DNA of 64,000 nt from the NCBI GenBank assembly GCA_949987705.1, contig OX465281.1, positions 161,896,393-161,960,392 of the forward strand. The letters run 5' to 3'. Made by a program: the position numbers and the translations under genes. Of this stretch, positions 1 to 9,261 are shown piece after piece. Source of the DNA: Thereva unica. Lineage: Eukaryota; Arthropoda; Insecta; Diptera; Therevidae. The notes under the pieces were generated by a model. The model saw only the letters and a program-made list of their open reading frames with translations, searched no databases and had not been told where the DNA came from. Positions within the stretch are counted from its first letter, which is position 1. Each line of letters opens with the position of its first letter.

Positions 1-64
1 TATTGAATCACACCCTTCCGGCACCTTCATATATATTCAGAAATTAAATTGCTAATTCTGAACA
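1..64 (+). repeat. BEL-1 5' LTR, 3' end only
   Basis: These 64 bases are repeated at 7127-7190 and end in CTGAACA directly before the primer binding site. The rest of the LTR lies before the window. Confidence 0.9.
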
Positions 65-65
65 T

Positions 66-81
66 TGGTCCTTCGAGCCGG
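66..81 (+). promoter_or_regulatory. Primer binding site, tRNA-Tyr type
   Basis: TGGTCCTTCGAGCCGG starts two bases after the LTR. It is the reverse complement of the conserved 3' end of insect tRNA-Tyr (CCGGCTCGAAGGA plus CCA), so minus-strand DNA synthesis would be primed by that tRNA. BEL-2 uses the same site at 40798-40813. Confidence 0.85.
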
Positions 82-120
82 ATAGTGATTCAATAAGATA
101 ACTTAACCCGCAATACAAGC

Positions 121-1320
121 ATGGATGCTTTAATAATTCAACAGAGCGAAGTACAAGAGAGACTCGAAAGGTCTTTCAGAAACTATCTCAAGGATGGCCC
201 ATCTAGGAAGACAACGCAGTATTTTCAAAAAAGCCTCAAGATGCTCGACGATGACTGGACGGAATTCAAGAACAATCATCGACAGATTACATCAGTCAAG
301 ACGAAGAAGGACGAGAAAGAGCAGCTATACTTCAAAGAGGATTGGTATGCCGACACAGAAAACGCCTATGTCGAGATGTACTGCAAAATCGATGAAGACT
401 CTCACAAAACGCTGTCAGTCACAGAACCAGTCGCACGAGCGGAGCAGTCATCAGCCGATTTAAACAGCAGCTGCATTTCGCAACACAACAACAATGTGAA
501 ACTACCAAGGATCTCGATACCCACATTTGCAGGGGATTACGAGTCGTGGCCATCATTCCTGGATTTATTTTCCAGCCTTGTGCACAACAAAATATCTTTA
601 ACAGGAGCACAAGAACTCCAATATTTAAAGGCTCATCTTTCTGGAGAAGCTGCACGACTACTCAGCAACACGCTCATTAGTGACGCCAATTATGAACCAG
701 CATGGCAACTTCTCGTCGATAACTACGACAACAAGAGAGCATTGTTGAAAACCCAGCTCGACATGCTGCTCAATCAGCCAAAACTAACCCGAGAAACAGC
801 TCAAGGCATCAAGGAGCTAAAGACGAGGACACATGAATGCCTCACTGCCATTGAAAATCTGGAGGTCCCAACACAAAATTGGGATCCTATTCTCATCCAT
901 TTGCTTGTACAGAAACTACCGACCGAAACTCACGAGCAATGGGAGCAATCCCAGAGTACTAAGTCGAGGCAAACCATTCCGACATGGCCAGAATTGCGTA
1001 ACTTCCTTGAAACAAGATTCAGGACGTTAGAAGCCGTCAACAACTCTGCAAACAAAAGACATGAACATCACGAGAGTAGATCCAGGGATCATCCAAGAAG
1101 AAAAACTCAAACCTTCCACGTAGCCAAGGGCACGCATGTAATGAGGAAATGCCCCAAATATGTACAATTGAGCATCGATGAGAGATACAAAGAAGTCAAA
1201 TCAAAGGATCTATGCATCAATTGCCTTGGAACAGGCCATCGCTCATCACAGTGTCCCAGCAAAGGTAGATGCTTCCAATGCGGAAAAGCGCATCATACGA
1301 CCCTGCATAGACCACCGTAA
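121..1320 (+). CDS. gag: BEL-1 Gag-like region
   Basis: 399 codons from the first ATG after the primer site. A DUF1759-like capsid region is recognisable around residues 130-300 (LPRISIPTFAGDYESWPSF, then the YLKAHLSGEA stretch). The C-terminus has a CCHC knuckle (CINCLGTGHRSSQC, about residues 365-378) and a second Cys/His cluster (CFQCGKAHHTTLH, about 384-396). The product would form the particle core and bind RNA. The frame ends at a TAA directly after the second cluster, but the same phase stays open to 2436. In BEL-3 gag and pol form one polyprotein, so the stop is either a mutation or, less likely, a readthrough signal. Confidence 0.85.
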   Translation: MDALIIQQSEVQERLERSFRNYLKDGPSRKTTQYFQKSLKMLDDDWTEFKNNHRQITSVKTKKDEKEQLYFKEDWYADTENAYVEMYCKIDEDSHKTLSVTEPVARAEQSSADLNSSCISQHNNNVKLPRISIPTFAGDYESWPSFLDLFSSLVHNKISLTGAQELQYLKAHLSGEAARLLSNTLISDANYEPAWQLLVDNYDNKRALLKTQLDMLLNQPKLTRETAQGIKELKTRTHECLTAIENLEVPTQNWDPILIHLLVQKLPTETHEQWEQSQSTKSRQTIPTWPELRNFLETRFRTLEAVNNSANKRHEHHESRSRDHPRRKTQTFHVAKGTHVMRKCPKYVQLSIDERYKEVKSKDLCINCLGTGHRSSQCPSKGRCFQCGKAHHTTLHRPP

Positions 1321-2436
1321 ACAGAACGAACCAGCAACAGCATCGTTCCGTCAACAAGCTCGAATAATGAGCCGCCAACTAATCAAACACAAGTATGCTT
1401 TTTTCAGGCAGCATCCTATGGTTGCCAACAAGTATTATTAGCTACAGCCTTGGTAACAGTGATATCTCCAACGGGACGACAGCAAGTCTGCAGAGTACTC
1501 ATCGATCCTGGCTCCCAATCCTCATTCGTACGTGAATCAGTGGTTCAAAGCCTGCAACTCAAGAAGAAGCCAGTTCACACAGACTTAACAGTAATCGGTA
1601 ACTTGCCAGCTGGCAAACTAACAAGCTGGGTCACGCTGCTACTAAAATCTCGAGATCATCACTCAGAAAGCATCCAGGCCCAAGCACTAGTGATCAACAA
1701 AATCACCAATCCACTACCTCACAAAGAATGTGCCAGCCAGGATTGGACTCTTGTGAAGGGACTCGAACTAGCCGATCCAACATTCCACAAGCCAGGTCAC
1801 ATCGACATCCTCTTGGGTGCAGACATATACCCCAAGATCCTCTTGAACGGACTAAGAAAAAGCAGCGACGGCCGTACCGCAGCCCAGAACACAGTATTCG
1901 GATGGATTATCACTGGAGAAATCGCCTCAACAGTACAACCAATTACTAACCCAATAACGTTCTTCACGCAGGTGTCTCCTGACAACAAGCTCAAAAGGTT
2001 CTGGGAGTTGGAGGAGATCCCATCAAAACCCAAGTGGACGAACGAAGAAATACAATGCGAAAACCACTTCGCCAACAATATCACGAGATGCAATGACGGA
2101 CGATACCAGGTTCGACTCCCATTTGCAGCCCACCAGAATCAAATATCGCTAGGCGCATCAAGACAGATAGCTGTTCGGACGTTACTGCAAATGGAAAAAC
2201 GCTTTCAACAAGATCCAGCATTGAAAGCAGACTACGCCAAATGCATACGTGAATATTTGACATTAGGGCACATGGTACCAACCAACATCCCAGAGTCAAC
2301 GTTCCAAGTCCAAGGTCCCAACAATACAACAACCTATGGATGTTGTTATTTGCCTCATCATGCTGTCCTTAAACCAAGCAGTACAACTACCAAGCTTCGA
2401 GTAGTATTCGACGCATCCCGGCCCACTACCAATTGA
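1321..2436 (+). pseudogene. pol: BEL-1 protease and start of reverse transcriptase
   Basis: This continues the gag phase after the TAA at 1318-1320. The first internal ATG is at 1450, but open sequence begins right after the stop. The aspartic protease active site reads LIDPGSQSSF near 1501-1530 (DUF1758 type). A long linker typical of BEL/Pao follows, then the RT entry around KLRVVFDASRP. A TGA at 2434-2436 stands where relatives have glycine (BEL-3 reads TSNGKSLN here), so it is most simply a GGA-to-TGA change. The protease would mature the polyprotein. Confidence 0.8.
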
Positions 2437-3789
2437 AAGTCACTAAACAGCGTGTTACTGAATGGACCGGTGATACAAGGAACATTAATGTCCACTCTCA
2501 TGCGTTGGAGAAGTTACCACATCGCGTATATGGCCGAGGTCGAGAAAATGTATCGTCAAATACGAGTACATCCTGACGACTCCGAGTTTCAGCGAATCGT
2601 CTGGCGAGAATCACCAACCCAACCTATCCAAGACTACAGGCTACGGACCGTGACATTCGGAACAAAAAGTGCCCCGTTCCTGGCAATCAGGACCATGCAT
2701 CAACTGGCGAGAGACTCGTCAGACACCTATCCATTCGGTTCAGACGCAGTGCTCAACGACTTCTACGTCGACGACTTAATGACCGGCGCAGACACCATAG
2801 GGGAAGCGAAGGACAAACAAAAGCAAATAATCCAGCTCCTACGATCAGGAGGGCTAGAATTGCGGAAGTGGGCAGCAAATCATCAAGCCATACTAAAAGA
2901 AGTCCCGGAATCCGATCGAGAGGTCTCTCTACCGCTTACACTAAATGATGAAGACGTCAAGGCACTCGGATTGTTGTGGAATCCATCGATGGACACATTG
3001 TCATACAAAGTCACAATGGAAGCAGCTCCAGATGAATTCACGAAAAGGAAAATGCTATCCGAGATCGCAAGATTGTTTGACCCAATCGGATGGCTCACAC
3101 CGATAACAATCAACGCCAAAATTCTAATTCAAAGTCTCTGGTTAACCAAAGTCGATTGGGATGAAATAGTCCCAAAGACTATTGAACAGCAATGGAGAGG
3201 ATTTCGAACGACCCTTCCGATAATACAAACAATACAAATTCCCCGATGGATCCAGACTCACAGCAAAGGCCAGAGCATTGAACTACATGGTTTCTGCGAC
3301 GCGTCCATCAAGGCCTACTCTGCAGCCGTATACATTCGAACACAGAACAAAGATGGATCCATAGCTTGCCATCTAATAGCCGCTAAGAGCAAGGTATCGC
3401 CTATAAAAACAGTCTCATTGCCAAGGCTGGAATTATGCGGAGCACACCTACTAGCCAAATTGCTGGCACAAGTTAGAGATGATATGAAATTCGAGCGATC
3501 AACGACATACGCATGGACCGACTCTACAATCGTCATCGCCTGGTTGAGAAAACATCCATCATCATGGGAAACATTTGTGGCCAACAGAGTTTCTCAGATA
3601 CACCAACTAGTCGAACAAAGTATCTGGAATCATGTCCGCACCGAAGAGAATCCTGCAGATTGCGCTACACGAGGATTAACCCCAAGTGACCTCAAACAAC
3701 ACCAATTATGGTGGGTCGGTCCGAAATGGCTCACACAATCAAAGGAAAATTGCCCCATACAGAAGGACATTCCGGAGACCACGACGTGA
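2437..3789 (+). pseudogene. pol: BEL-1 reverse transcriptase and RNase H
   Basis: Same phase as the two preceding segments. The RT palm is clear: VEKMYRQIRVHPDD, then FGTKSAPFLA and the catalytic box FYVDDLMTGA near 2761-2790. A peptidase-A17/Pao-type region follows (KALGLLWNPSMDTLSY), then RNase H (ELHGFCDASIKAYSAAVY near 3280) and the ENPADCATRGL motif that closes it. A TGA at 3787-3789, probably from CGA, ends the segment, and the phase stays open afterwards. There is no frameshift anywhere in the 5.2-kb gag-pol. Confidence 0.85.
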
Positions 3790-5328
3790 CAACGAAAAGG
3801 TATAACCAATCTACATGTCGATATAGATACCTCAAAACAAGACATCATGGGGCGATATTCATCATTATCAAAATTGCTTCGAATCACGGCGTACTGTCGA
3901 CGATGGTTACAGTCATCCAAACCAAAACCCACCTATCTCACTTCAGAGGAGATACAGGCAGCCTTAACTTGTTGGATAAAAACCACTCAAAATATGGAAT
4001 TTGAAAATGAAATCCAAGCATTACAAACCAAGCAAACATTACCCAATAAGAGCAAACTAATAAAGTTAAACCCATTCATCGATCAAACTGGGATTCTACG
4101 AGTTGGTGGACGCATCCAAAATGCCGACATAACATTCGATCAGAGTCATCCGATAATCTTACCCGAAAAACACACGTTGAGCAAATTAATCATAGATAAT
4201 ATTCATCGCATCACATTACACGGTGGCACGCAATTAATGTTGAATACCCTGCGACAAAAATATTGGATCTTGAATGCGCGAAATGCAGTCAGATTTCATA
4301 ATCACAAATGCATGCAGTGTTTTCGTCAAAAGGCAGAAGGGCGTACGCAGCTAATGGCTAATCTTCCCCAATACAGAATCCGTCCAGCAAGACCCTTCGC
4401 GCATACCGGAGTAGATTATTGTGGTCCATTTGAGTTAAAGGTCTCCAAGTTAAGAAACAGCCGAACTCAAAAGAGCTATATTGCCTTATTTATTTGCATG
4501 GTGACAAAAGCTATTCATCTCGAAGTAGTCACCGATGCATCAACAGAAGGCTTCCTCACAGCCTTCCGAAGGTTCATCTCGCGGCGAGGACTATGCTCCG
4601 ACATGTACAGCGATTGTGGGTCCAATTTCATTGGAGCAAACAACCTTCTCACACATCACAAGATAGAAAGCAATAAGAGGATGGAATTAGAACTAGCCGA
4701 ATCTCTAGGAAATCAAGGAGTTAACTGGCACTTTATCCCGCCAGCGTCTCCCCATTTTGGAGGGCTATGGGAGAGCGGGGTGAAATCCGTCAAATATCAT
4801 CTAAAACGCACCATAGGCGACACGATAGTAACGTATGAAGAATTTAACACCCTCACTACACAAATCGAAGCGGTATTAAATTCCAGGCCACTCACAGAAC
4901 TCTCTAAAGATCCCGAAAACATGTCCGCATTAACTCCAGGACACTTCCTGATAGGAGGACCACTACTGGCACCTCCAGAACCCAGTCTCTTAGAGATAAA
5001 CATCAACCGATTAAACAGGTATCAATTGATTCAACGCCTCTATCAGAATTTCTGGACACGCTGGAGCACGGAATATTTGAGTCGTTTACAACAAAGACCA
5101 AAATGGCTCAAACCCAAGACAGAAGTGAAAGTTAATGACTTAGTTCTCATAAAAGACGAACGATTGCCACCGTCTCGATGGTTGTTAGGCAGAATAACAG
5201 CCACACATCCCGGATCGGATAATTTAATCCGAGTGGTCACAATACGAACAAGAAATAATATCCTGAAACGGCCAATCACAAAAATATGTTTACTACCATC
5301 AAACACGGCCACAGACCAGCAAAATTAA
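3790..5328 (+). pseudogene. pol: BEL-1 integrase
   Basis: Last part of the polyprotein, in the same phase; the first ATG after the stop is at 3847. The zinc-binding H2C2 region lies near 4200-4320 (IHRITLHGG ... HKCMQC). The catalytic triad is visible as GVDYCGPF (near 4410), YSDCGSNF (near 4609) and GLWESGVKS (near 4765). A DUF5641-like C-terminal module follows (LQQRPKWLKPKTEVKVNDL ... RPITKICLLP). The integrase would join element DNA to the genome. Intact in itself, but separated from gag by three stops. Confidence 0.87.
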
Positions 5329-5497
5329 TACACTTCCGCCTACGAAATAGCAAAGACCACAACCAATAAATGAAATTACGCCTAACAATCATGCCAACAA
5401 TAAAAATTAAAAGACGATAAAACGACCGTTATCTAAAGTTAGTTGGAAAAATTATTTCAGAACCGCCATTACAAGTCATTAAGGAAAAAACTTAGCG

Positions 5498-5956
5498 ATG
5501 GATCATTTATTAATAGATGACGTCCCAGAAATTCCGCCAACATCCAGGAAGACGTCACTAAAGCAGTCCTTAAAAATCACATCCCCACAACGACCGGTCA
5601 TTAAGCGACCCTTCGAGGCACTGCCTTGTGGCCCTGAAATTAGGAAGCGGACACAACCACGATCAATTCCCACAACCAAACCCAGAGGAAGACTAACTCC
5701 GCCAGAGCCAACGAGTAATCCCCCAAAAAAGCGCATTACCTTGGAGGAATATCGGCGACGAAAGCAACAGCCACCGCCAGACCTAGACATCCCGGAGGAA
5801 TTATGGAAGAAAATTCGCCACATTACACTCCCATGGGGTAAGATACGGCAAGCCAAAAGGGCTTTCCGAATGAAGATAAAGGAAGGAACGCTCAGGTTTA
5901 CAAAACGATCAAATCTGAAGATTGCTGTCCGTCTTCAGACACCAAGTAATGTATAA
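5498..5956 (+). CDS. BEL-1 small basic ORF downstream of pol (ORF3)
   Basis: 152 codons, 169 bp after pol and about 110 bp before the 3' LTR, the place where env sits in other elements. There is no signal peptide, membrane segment or furin site. The protein is rich in Lys, Arg and Pro. Motifs include LLIDDVPEIPP, PCGPEIRKRTQP, ITLEEYRRRKQQPPP, LPWGKIRQAKRAFRMK and EGTLRFT. A clearly homologous ORF occupies the same place in BEL-2 (34136-34580, minus strand), while BEL-3 has none. I do not recognise a known family. A nucleic-acid-binding accessory protein is only a guess from the charge. Confidence 0.75.
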   Translation: MDHLLIDDVPEIPPTSRKTSLKQSLKITSPQRPVIKRPFEALPCGPEIRKRTQPRSIPTTKPRGRLTPPEPTSNPPKKRITLEEYRRRKQQPPPDLDIPEELWKKIRHITLPWGKIRQAKRAFRMKIKEGTLRFTKRSNLKIAVRLQTPSNV

Positions 5957-6052
5957 AAAACCAAAAGCATTTTAAATTAGAACATCATTTATTTACCACT
6001 GTAAAAAAAAACACAAAAAAAATAGAAAATCTGTCCGTTGAAGTAGATACTT

Positions 6053-6066
6053 CAAGGCGGGGAGAA
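6053..6066 (+). promoter_or_regulatory. BEL-1 polypurine tract
   Basis: CAAGGCGGGGAGAA lies directly before the TGTT that opens the 3' LTR. BEL-2 (GGCCCCGGAGAA) and BEL-3 (ACGGGGCGGAGTA) have similar tracts at the same point. It would prime plus-strand synthesis. Confidence 0.75.
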
Positions 6067-7190
6067 TGTTTGATCACCATCAAAAAATATATATAAATAA
6101 ATCACATCTGGAAATAAAATCAATTAATTAAATACTAAATGTATAAATATTTACCTTTTTTTTGCAAATAAACCCAACCATGAAACCACCATTCAATCCA
6201 AGGAATAAACAAAAGAGACCTAAAACAAGAAAAGAAAGAAATTACCACAAAGTATACCAAATCTAACAAAAATACTTATCTGAAAACACTCGTAGAACTT
6301 CTCCTTCAGGAAACCCCACCACATCTCAAAACGGCCTAAATTATAAACTAATTTAGATAAATAAATCTAACGAAAGAAAAAATATACTTACCAAAACAAA
6401 CCCATTTGACGTCTATGGGCCAGAAAAGGAACAGCTGATCAGACATCGAATACATAACCCGAAATTATATACTTCGCAGACGTAGCCCCCTACTACAGAA
6501 TAGCCTCAACCATTATTCTAAGAGAAAATAAATACCGACTCACAGTCAACGTCAGATCAGATTGCATTCAGTCTTTCTAGCGAATTGGCCTAGAAGATAT
6601 AAAATCGTCTTGAGGTTTTCGAAGCAATTTCAAACAAAAAAAGCGGTATTGAAGCTTTTTCCTATCTTAGAATCTGCTAAAGTACTGAGTTAGCATTCTA
6701 AAGGGAATCACAGTGAGATTTCTCACCAAAAACTTAATACGCAAAAATTGATTTGCAGCAACTATCGAACACGAGAGGGACCCCGATACCCTGAGAAACA
6801 ACAAACACACCAGCAGCGAGGCAGTGCAGCAAATCAGTGCGCAGGCAGCAACTATCAAAGGCAGCTTCTATAAGATATTGCATCTGAGTACAACAGGCAA
6901 CATTCCTGGCACTTGGGCAGCTAATTGCAGAGGTCCATCGAAAACCATACAACCCGACATCCAGGTGGCGTTAGTAGTTTTCCAACAAAAACAAATAAAA
7001 TATTAAATCTTAACAAGTAAATTCATTTAATTAAGTATATCAAAATTATATTAGAATTATATTCGAGAGGATTAATTATCAAATCAAAATAAAACATTAG
7101 TTAGTTATTTGGAAAGGTTCATCTTTTATTGAATCACACCCTTCCGGCACCTTCATATATATTCAGAAATTAAATTGCTAATTCTGAACA
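6067..7190 (+). repeat. BEL-1 3' LTR
   Basis: 1124 bp, from TGTTTGATCACC to CTGAACA; its last 64 bp equal the start of the window. A TATAAAA-like box is at about 6598-6604 and AATAAA signals lie near 6991-6998. The antisense strand of the first 330 bp holds three intron-like units (reverse-strand donor/acceptor pairs spanning about 6336-6391, 6220-6279 and 6108-6154). A diverged LTR of the same family is at 20983-22480, in the opposite orientation. Short ORFs in the LTR look accidental. Confidence 0.88.
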
Positions 7191-8448
7191 CTGCTACCTG
7201 GGTTTAGTTGAAATTATGCATACGGACATGAGTTCAGTATTTGAGTAGTTGAATTTAGTTGACAGCAGCATCTCTGTGTTTGTTTGTGATTTTTTGTAAC
7301 GTGTATTGCTTCTTTATTACCAACTCACCCTTAACTCAACTATTCATCTCATCATTCATACACATTAACCACCCGAACTACGAGTGTGTGCAAAATTGGA
7401 AGTTGATCGGTTATATTTTCTACCTTTTAGTCTATTATAAGCTTTCCGCAATTTAGTGTTGGCCGCCATTTTGAATTTGGAATGACGTCACATAGCTTAT
7501 TGTGTTCTACCTGTCATATCCTTTCATTTGATACCCATGTCAGAGGGCCGCGGAGCACAACTTCAAAAATCGGGCGCCATTTTGGAACCGCCATCTTGAT
7601 ATTTTTACAAAATGGCCAGATTGCATTGTCATCCAAACTAAACGTGTATGCAAAATTTCAGCTCTATCCGAAACCGGGAAGTGGGTCAAATTTAACTTCC
7701 AAGATTTGACGACAAACAGTGTAAGTGTTGGCCGCCATTTTGAATTTGGAATGACGCCACATAGCTTATTGTGTTCTACCTGTCATATCCTTTCATTTGA
7801 TACCCATGTCAGAGGGCCGCGGAGCACAATTTCAAAAATCGGGCGCCATTTTGGAACCGCCATCTTGATATTTTTACAAAATGGCCAGATTGCATTGTCA
7901 TCCAAACTAAACGTGTATGCAAAATTTCAGCTCTATCCGAAACCGGGAAGTGGGTCAAATTTAACTTCCAAGATTTGACGACAAACAGTGTAAGTGTTGG
8001 CCGCCATTTTGAATTTGGAATGACGCCACATAGCTTATTGTGTTCTACCTGTCATATCCTTTCATTTGATACCCATGTCAGAGGGCCGCGGAGCACAATT
8101 TCAAAAATCGGGCGCCATTTTGGAACCGCCATCTTGATATTTTTACAAAATGGCCAGATTGCATTGTCATCCAAACTAAACGTGTATGCAAAATTTCAGC
8201 TCTATCCGAAACCGGGAAGTGGGTCAAATTTAACTTCCAAGATTTGACTACAAACAGTGGCACAATTTCAAAAATCGGGCGCCATTTTGGAACCGCCATC
8301 TTGATATTTTTACAGAAAGGCCAGATTGCATTGTCATCCAAACTAAAGGTGTATGCAAAATTTCAGCTCTATCCGAAGCCGGGAAGTGGGTCAAATTTAA
8401 CTTCCAAAATTTGACGACAAACAGTGTAAGTTAAATAAAAGAATTTAA
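7191..8448 (+). mobile_element. E-type composite repeat, copy E1 (5' part missing)
   Basis: Matches the right-hand two thirds of the E2 element: the segment beginning ctgctacctgggtttag, about 260 bp of unique sequence, then 269-bp tandem units and the common end gtaagttaaataaaagaatt. The left part was separated by insertion of BEL-1. It has no transposase or other credible ORF, so it is non-autonomous. I cannot assign the class. Confidence 0.75.
7456..8440 (+). repeat. 269-bp tandem repeat, 3 full units and 1 partial
   Basis: Units start with gtgttggccgccattttg at 7456, 7725 and 7994. A shortened fourth unit begins at 8258 and lacks its first third or so. Units are nearly identical. Each contains, on the minus strand, the box GACATGGGTATCAAATGAAA. 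The 90-codon open frame seen in each unit is a by-product of the repeat: 269 is not a multiple of three. Confidence 0.9.
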
Positions 8449-8779
8449 TAAAACCATTAAAAATGGAACGTGATTTGTGTTCGGATGCTTAAAACTTGAA
8501 AACGGCTGGACCAAATTGTATACTTTCTTTGCAGGTTTATTTCGTTATTGTTATGTGAAGGTTTAGGAATAAAAACTGAAAAAAATTCTCCACTGGGGGC
8601 GCTGTAGGCGCACATTTCGTTTTTCAGTTTAATTTGTAGCAACCAAAATTTAAAAAATAAATTGAAATATTGTGTCACTGGCGAAGACCCCTTTGAAAAT
8701 TGTAACTTAGCATTAGACACCTCTTTATAAAATGTAATTATCAAATTCGTGGAAGGGAGTTCAAACACATGACCTTTTT
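8449..8779. other. Unassigned sequence, possible old repeat remnant
   Basis: There is no credible gene. The stretch gcttaaaacttgaaaacggc near 8489 resembles the kind of sequence found in old Helitron-like repeats, but that is only an impression. A minus-strand 103-codon ORF here has no recognisable domain. Confidence 0.35.
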
Positions 8780-9261
8780 AGCTGCGCGAATTACGTTTGC
8801 CGCCCACTTATGTCCAAAAAAATAATAATAAGTATAAGTCCGAACAATTATTTATTTAAAAAGTCACAAAATCTATTATTAATAAATTAAATTTTATCAA
8901 ACAAAATCAAAACATCAAAGTTAGAATTTAAAGACAAAAATCAAATAGCAAGATAACAAAGAATAGAAAGATAACGATCTTAACGGAACAAAGCCAAAAC
9001 TTAAAGTGATCGATATTCATAATTTATAAAATGCTAAAGGTTCAAATTAACTCTACTTAACCTAAGCTGGAATGTGCAAGTTACTCTAAAAATCAAGGTG
9101 CAATTCTTATTCTAGGAATTTTCTTATAAAATTGATTATTTGGCGTCTGCCTTACTTAAGTTCAATAAATTAAATTGTATTAAATTGCTGACGCAAGGGC
9201 ATGTGCCGGAAAGTGAATACATGTGCGCACAGGTAACATGCACTAGATTGGGCATGTAACT
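8780..9261 (-). repeat. Err-1 3' LTR (outer boundary approximate)
   Basis: On the minus strand the purine tract AAGGAGGGAGG is followed at 9261 by AGTTACATGCCC. AGTTA is the usual LTR start of Gypsy/errantivirus elements. The AT-rich sequence down to about 8780 is taken as the LTR. No second copy is in the window, so the outer end is an estimate. The env reading frame ends 19 bases inside the LTR. Confidence 0.6.

Larger units (their letters stand above)
1..7190 (+). mobile_element. BEL-1, BEL/Pao LTR retrotransposon (left edge cut)
   Basis: The last 64 bp of the 5' LTR open the window and recur at 7127-7190, so this is an LTR retrotransposon whose 5' LTR lies mostly outside. Order inside: tRNA-Tyr-type primer site, gag, aspartic protease, reverse transcriptase, RNase H, integrase, a small extra ORF, polypurine tract, complete 3' LTR. 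The gag-pol order with integrase last, the two zinc knuckles, a DPGS protease motif and a YVDD box are typical of BEL/Pao. The gag-pol frame carries three stops, so the copy looks dead. Its right flank (ctgctacctggg) matches the interior of the E-type element at 23270, so BEL-1 inserted into an E element. Confidence 0.93.

Noticed and set aside
7706..8247. Repeated 90-codon ORFs in the 269-bp units
   Set aside because: They arise because the unit happens to be open in one phase; the unit length is not a multiple of three, the ORFs overlap at stop/start, and no domain is visible.
8457..8768. 103-codon minus-strand ORF
   Set aside because: No recognised domain, ordinary codon pattern for AT-rich noncoding DNA.
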